This document shows positions 7,001 through 9,459 of a stretch of DNA of 9,459 nt, piece by piece. This DNA comes from Candidatus Poseidoniaceae archaeon. GTDB taxonomy: Archaea > Thermoplasmatota > Poseidoniia > Poseidoniales > Poseidoniaceae. The DNA lies in NCBI GenBank assembly GCA_013329925.1, contig DUJK01000078.1:1635-11093 (forward strand), in the 5' to 3' direction. Both the position numbers and the translations under genes were made by a program. The notes beneath the pieces were generated by a model. That model worked only from the letters and a program-made list of their open reading frames with translations, did not search any database and had not been told where the DNA came from. Each line of letters opens with the position of its first letter. The stretch's first letter is position 1.

Positions 7001-8720
7001 ATCATTATCTTTCTTCCTCGGAGATTTGGTTGATTTTGGCTCTTCAGTTAACGATTTAATCTATGATTTCACCAAAGACTTAGTTGGTACTGAGGGAGAT
7101 GAAGAGGACTTTTCTCTTGGCGTTGATTTGCTGACAGGTGAGGCGTTTAATCTAACAGTAGATGTTAGAAAAGGCAGCAATCCTCTGGATGAACCAAACT
7201 GGGCACATGGCATTGGCATGAACGCAAAAGAAGCCTCAGTACTTAGCTTTAATCTGTCTCGTTTACCTTCTTTCACGCAATCAGATTTACTATCTGCTAA
7301 TGATATTCTAGCAGACTATAAAATTGACAAAGCCGAGGAAGAATCAGCCCTTGACATCTTAACACGTTCAAACATTACTCAGGCAGAGATTTTGATTGCC
7401 GTTTTAGAGGACGGAACGATATATGATTTCGAACGAAATTTACTCAATGAAACTCAGTTAGAGGAACAAGGAATCACCTTTGAATTCCGCCGTACTTGGC
7501 ATAATCGGCTTTGGTTGCCGCAACTACCCGCAGGAGAAATATCTCTAGAGTATGATTTTAGAATGATCGGCGATATTCCTCAATATGAATTCGAACTATT
7601 CCTTGGGCAATGGAAACCTCTAAGAGAGCAAATTAGTATCGTGATTAATGGATTACAAGGGACAGATATGGACCTAGTAATCGATGGTTTAGATACTACT
7701 AAACCAAATGATGTTACTGCAAATGCCGTATTCTTTACCCAAGATGATTTGATAGTTCCAAGATTTAATGTGATAATGACTTATGATTTTGGTTCTAATC
7801 TAGATTCTGTTCATGCTACTTTCATCGATAGAATCGAAGATACTAGAGTCGAAGCATTGATTATTGATGTGGCTCAATCAATGGAGTTTTCTGCAACCAT
7901 CGGAGATATTTTCAACATATCTATGAATGTTCCAGAACAATTCAGAACCCAGGGTAAATTCTCTGCGGAAAAATTGATGATTCAACAGATGCGCTATATC
8001 GATGGATTTTGGTGGCCTGCAACCACTTTCATGCGAAACTTACCTAGCGTAATGTCATTATCAGCTGTGCCTGCTAATGACTTTGATATTAGAGAAGACA
8101 CCTCCTTCCAAGGGATGATGACCCTTGACTATTCTTCCAATGGCGATGACTTAGACTTGTACTTAGAGGCTAGTGGCAGAGCTGTTGACTTCCGTGGTGA
8201 TGTGTTGATGATTGCTCAAGGGTTGCCCTCAACGTTCAAACTTGAACCAACTAATGACTGGGGGATGAGGGTTGCATCATCAGGCGAAGGGGTTGAAAGC
8301 CTGTACATGAAACAGACCAACATTCCAGTACAGCCAGGAGTAATGGTTGACAGACTGGAATTAGTTGGAGAGGACCTTAAATCTGCAACAATAAAAATCA
8401 AGAGAGGGCCGTATGAGTACCCTGTAATAATTCTTGAAGACATTACCTCGGGCCGAATTGTAGCAAGTTCTCAAGTCACTTCACAACCAGGCTACTATGT
8501 TGATTTCTTTGGCGATGCTAAATTTGACGGCCGTGCAGTAATGCTAGATACTCAATTTACCGGTATAATTCCAGTATCTTCTTCTCTTGGAGTAAATGGA
8601 ATGGTTTCTGATTTATCATTAATTGGCACCTTAACAGGTGGCAATGTTGAGACTAGACACATCTTGTTGGTCGAGCCAGTCACCTCGCTAATCGCGAGCA
8701 CAATTGCAATGTTGGGTTGA
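4038..8720 (+). CDS. Giant secreted beta-repeat protein of unknown function
   Basis: A 1560-aa protein I cannot assign to a family. The hydrophobic stretch at 29-45, ending HPVAA, looks like a signal peptide with cleavage before DTT. The preceding N-region is long, so starts at 4053 (residue 6) or 4125 (residue 30) are also possible. The mature part is acidic and rich in predicted beta strands. Two motifs recur: a Leu-Pro turn followed by a strand (best at 840, 959, 1335 and 1396), and a G-I-D/E-S/R-hydrophobic strand (314, 572, 617, 860, 987, 1419). DGDG loops at 209 and 403 suggest calcium binding. The only three cysteines are C370, C391 and C674; the last two sit in HxH contexts. About ten N-x-S/T sequons are present. 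There is no membrane helix or sorting signal at the C-terminus, which ends in a short hydrophobic stretch (1545-1560). The next gene starts 4 nt later and encodes a membrane protein, a plausible partner. Surface structural, binding or lipid-contacting roles are all open. Confidence 0.8.
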   Translation: MHPKGMDERTLRLVRPGLPQSGDPRKPAIMLILIMVLSISHPVAADTTITRDDFDVLDSLMETLNMRTENGEALIAASSAESALAQVDANARMILPEDPLAISNSFLDGVTMRDSTSFAPDHPRPYEFLMDASTQPDGFPGNLFQTLFNIDNVAPGSLLAIGLNTYAVYVNFTSRDNGPSYEAWQQGTFTGELFVDGQIVLFSNYIDIDGDGADDLSVALTIEGILNQGDGWGVETSGGIIPIIEKLWINPTFQWKVTALDQTDPLWDSLQHLEISLMKGLAFDITLDDSESYAIVIDTRFTQPPHEFTLGVGIERIEFNVAPQDLVTFLASLLIGAIDSSQLSLSSITAPYSVQINNPNAPGTNLQTNCQDENYYDPIADNEAPSHEHKCGYGVGVGFIRFDGDGSGSAAPILEMSYLDAGFHPEIGDTRLPEEVDITIRNDNLGENSFDSVEIYSDKGSDVYLHYFEDRANVPEGDSSFGNITDARAWIHGLPSGTMPQEEINSIFTMIGEAPGSVNLPGEVPSRLSLIIAIKNFSGDNTPNVDDPTLPVNPLKELAPNTLIAIVGSEPIDRLEYKSTFERGGVATDRSSLEFTIEDIPEVVLVEGSFLIAPTGIDRVNYDNPNLNSIAQIFDNALLSVVQVALDIGDIVNSLPDLIVSTTGSEGGKLHIHCYDQVKGNIAGNPRETAEIGLVELSFSSSDNPVIEGQDHILIAEDTNIELVIGRDDQPIKPLVPVAISIRVSGISSVIQEFDPDTDVRDLEITGSTGEPILIGHIKHQDGDSSTATTQSARISNRPDTLKIIQTTNDVTYQASDTIQSITYGGKSPSQQNAIQLNGLPDEFSLTLGDTLGYTGREAIDSIIIQLSNATEARTMNGDHFRFFVNQDTSEASLSLKISDIISLKRYSPQVPDAVGPEGNSIIEMVRSQSSPFYVLLEDESQYDDEFLGMNGRVMLDPLPSNISLAFPSTVDSSGLELPSFDEGEGIESLSFFLGDLVDFGSSVNDLIYDFTKDLVGTEGDEEDFSLGVDLLTGEAFNLTVDVRKGSNPLDEPNWAHGIGMNAKEASVLSFNLSRLPSFTQSDLLSANDILADYKIDKAEEESALDILTRSNITQAEILIAVLEDGTIYDFERNLLNETQLEEQGITFEFRRTWHNRLWLPQLPAGEISLEYDFRMIGDIPQYEFELFLGQWKPLREQISIVINGLQGTDMDLVIDGLDTTKPNDVTANAVFFTQDDLIVPRFNVIMTYDFGSNLDSVHATFIDRIEDTRVEALIIDVAQSMEFSATIGDIFNISMNVPEQFRTQGKFSAEKLMIQQMRYIDGFWWPATTFMRNLPSVMSLSAVPANDFDIREDTSFQGMMTLDYSSNGDDLDLYLEASGRAVDFRGDVLMIAQGLPSTFKLEPTNDWGMRVASSGEGVESLYMKQTNIPVQPGVMVDRLELVGEDLKSATIKIKRGPYEYPVIILEDITSGRIVASSQVTSQPGYYVDFFGDAKFDGRAVMLDTQFTGIIPVSSSLGVNGMVSDLSLIGTLTGGNVETRHILLVEPVTSLIASTIAMLG
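5196..5522 (+). repeat. Copy A of an internal HxHxC-led module in the giant protein
   Basis: It begins with HEHKC (387-391). After about 24 residues come ILEMSYLD (413-420), then EIGDTRLPEE and VDITIRND (436-443), closing with the Leu-Pro motif at 494-495. The order and spacing match copy B about 283 residues later. The similarity is weak, so the duplication is inferred from motif order. Confidence 0.4.
6048..6443 (+). repeat. Copy B of the internal HxHC-led module in the giant protein
   Basis: It begins with HIHC (671-674). After about 22 residues come LVELSFSSSD (694-703), then the strands around ILIAEDTN and IELVIGRD (721-728). It ends at RPDTLKI (798-804), which takes the place of the Leu-Pro motif. 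It aligns with copy A by motif order. Confidence 0.4.
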
Positions 8721-8724
8721 TAAA

Positions 8725-9315
8725 ATGGTTAATGATGATATATTCAATGATGAAGAGGAACTCCTCATCCATGAAGATTCAATTTCTGAGACTACTCAAA
8801 TGACTGAGGAAGAATTAGCAATCCTTCAAGCCTCAAAAGACGCGGCACAATTTGTTAGAGATCTCCAAAAAGAAATCACTCCAAATCGAGTAGCAATGGC
8901 GGGATTGGTGGTAATGTTGCTTATTGGTGCAATCTTTAGCACATGGTACTGGGTAATACCACGGGACTCAGTAATGGTTGAGACTTTGTACATGCAACGC
9001 AGTGGTCACTTGGTGATGTCTGAAATCCACAATACGGGGAGTAGGGAAATTACCGATATTGAATTTGAGGTTAAATTTCAATCTTTAGAAGGTGAAATCT
9101 TAGACTCCATGGGTATTGATGTCGATTCTATTTCGGCACATTCTTCAGTGGCTGGTGATGATATTGAAATGTTAGTCGCGGGCCATACGGTCTGGGATAA
9201 TTATGTCATAGCTATCGATTTAAAGTATACCGATCATAATGGTAATCGGCAGTTTGAAATTTGGACTCATGAAGTTGGCGATTGGGCATGGGAAGAATTC
9301 AAAGATAGAACTTGA
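8725..9315 (+). CDS. Single-pass membrane protein with FxLYD-like outer domain
   Basis: A protein of 196 aa. Residues 1-55 are strongly acidic and then form a charged helix (about 27-50), probably cytoplasmic. A transmembrane helix spans about 56-78. The C-terminal 115 residues form a beta-rich domain outside the cell. The run HLVMSEIHNTGSREI, then an FEVKF strand, a LEGEILDS hairpin and a closing strand at about 160-168 resembles FxLYD-type sandwiches, in which an asparagine-rich turn follows the first long strand. I did not find a catalytic motif. An upstream in-frame ATG at 8704 lies inside the preceding gene. I prefer 8725 because it comes right after that gene's stop (8718-8720), with a weak GGTTGAT match just before it. 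The 4-nt gap implies co-transcription and probably translational coupling with the giant protein, so it may anchor or help export that protein. This role is inference. Confidence 0.82.
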   Translation: MVNDDIFNDEEELLIHEDSISETTQMTEEELAILQASKDAAQFVRDLQKEITPNRVAMAGLVVMLLIGAIFSTWYWVIPRDSVMVETLYMQRSGHLVMSEIHNTGSREITDIEFEVKFQSLEGEILDSMGIDVDSISAHSSVAGDDIEMLVAGHTVWDNYVIAIDLKYTDHNGNRQFEIWTHEVGDWAWEEFKDRT

Positions 9316-9340
9316 TTACCGGCTCACACAATACCCCAAG

Positions 9341-9348
9341 CAATAAAG
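9341..9348 (+). promoter_or_regulatory. Possible TATA box for the truncated 3' gene
   Basis: CAATAAAG is centred about 27 nt before the ATG at 9372, the spacing expected for a leaderless archaeal transcript. The sequence match itself is weak. The nearby CATATATTA (9364-9372) looks more like a TATA box but is too close to the start codon to serve it. Confidence 0.3.
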
Positions 9349-9371
9349 CGCAGCGGAACTGGGCATATATT

Positions 9372-9459
9372 ATGCAAAGCAAGCGTTCTGCATGGGGAGT
9401 GATTTTCCTTGTAGCGTTGTTTATTTTGCAAGGTACCTCACAATTAGCATTCAATAATG
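9372..9459 (+). CDS. Start of an exported protein, cut by the window edge
   Basis: Twenty-nine codons are visible. They read as a basic N-terminus (MQSKRS), a hydrophobic core (AWGVIFLVALFIL) and a polar region beginning QGTSQ. This is a textbook signal peptide or N-terminal anchor, and cleavage near TSQLA is possible. The rest of the gene lies outside the window, so no function can be given. It begins 56 nt after the preceding stop, with a weak TATA-like box at suitable spacing. It continues the run of exported proteins in genes 3 to 5. The frame is also open upstream to the previous stop, but without an ATG. Confidence 0.65.
   Translation, partial: MQSKRSAWGVIFLVALFILQGTSQLAFNN

Noticed and set aside
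8704..8724. Earlier ATG for the FxLYD-like protein, overlapping the giant gene by 17 nt.
   Set aside because: The ATG at 8725 immediately follows the stop and gives an acidic N-terminus without the odd MQCWVDK extension. It cannot be fully excluded.
9316..9371. Terminator or RNA gene in the gap after the FxLYD-like protein.
   Set aside because: No stable hairpin, T-tract or tRNA-like cloverleaf is visible.
9364..9372. CATATATTA as a promoter for the last gene.
   Set aside because: It lies directly against the start codon, which is too close for a TATA box serving that gene.
1..9459. CRISPR arrays, insertion sequences, toxin-antitoxin or defence genes.
   Set aside because: No direct DNA repeats, transposase motifs or known defence domains were seen on either strand.

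Overview
The window looks like chromosomal DNA of a marine archaeon. My best guess is an uncultured euryarchaeon of the Thermoplasmata / Marine Group II (Poseidoniales) type. The reasons are a small archaeal-style PRC-barrel protein, an RNase Z, large secreted proteins with PKD domains carrying Asp-rich calcium-type loops, acidic proteins, TATA-like boxes at leaderless-type spacing, and few strong Shine-Dalgarno sites. The lineage is an inference from style; no rRNA or other marker is present. Base composition is moderately AT-rich by eye (not computed).

Layout: all genes are on the + strand. (1) 55-315 is a PRC-barrel protein of about 86 aa. (2) 325-1452 is a ribonuclease Z family metallo-beta-lactamase enzyme whose ribosome binding site overlaps the stop region of gene 1. 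(3) 1499-3981 is a signal-peptide-bearing single-pass membrane protein. It has two related N-terminal beta modules, three PKD-type domains, a transmembrane helix, and a cytoplasmic tail ending in a four-cysteine zinc ribbon. (4) 4038-8720 is a 1560-aa secreted protein with no recognised family, built largely of degenerate beta-rich repeats. (5) 8725-9315 is a 196-aa single-pass membrane protein with an FxLYD-like outer domain, starting 4 nt after gene 4. (6) 9372-9459 is the start of another exported protein, cut off by the window edge.

Genes 1 and 2 form a compact pair, one probably structural or cell-division related and the other for tRNA 3'-end maturation. Genes 3 to 6 are four consecutive exported or membrane proteins, which suggests a cell-surface assembly. 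In that reading gene 3 could link the outside to the cytoplasm through its zinc ribbon. Gene 4 would be a very large outer component and gene 5 a possible membrane partner. That assembly is an inference from order, spacing and topology. The most novel content is the repeat architecture of gene 4 and the domain combination in gene 3. No RNA genes, mobile elements, CRISPR arrays or minus-strand genes are supported.
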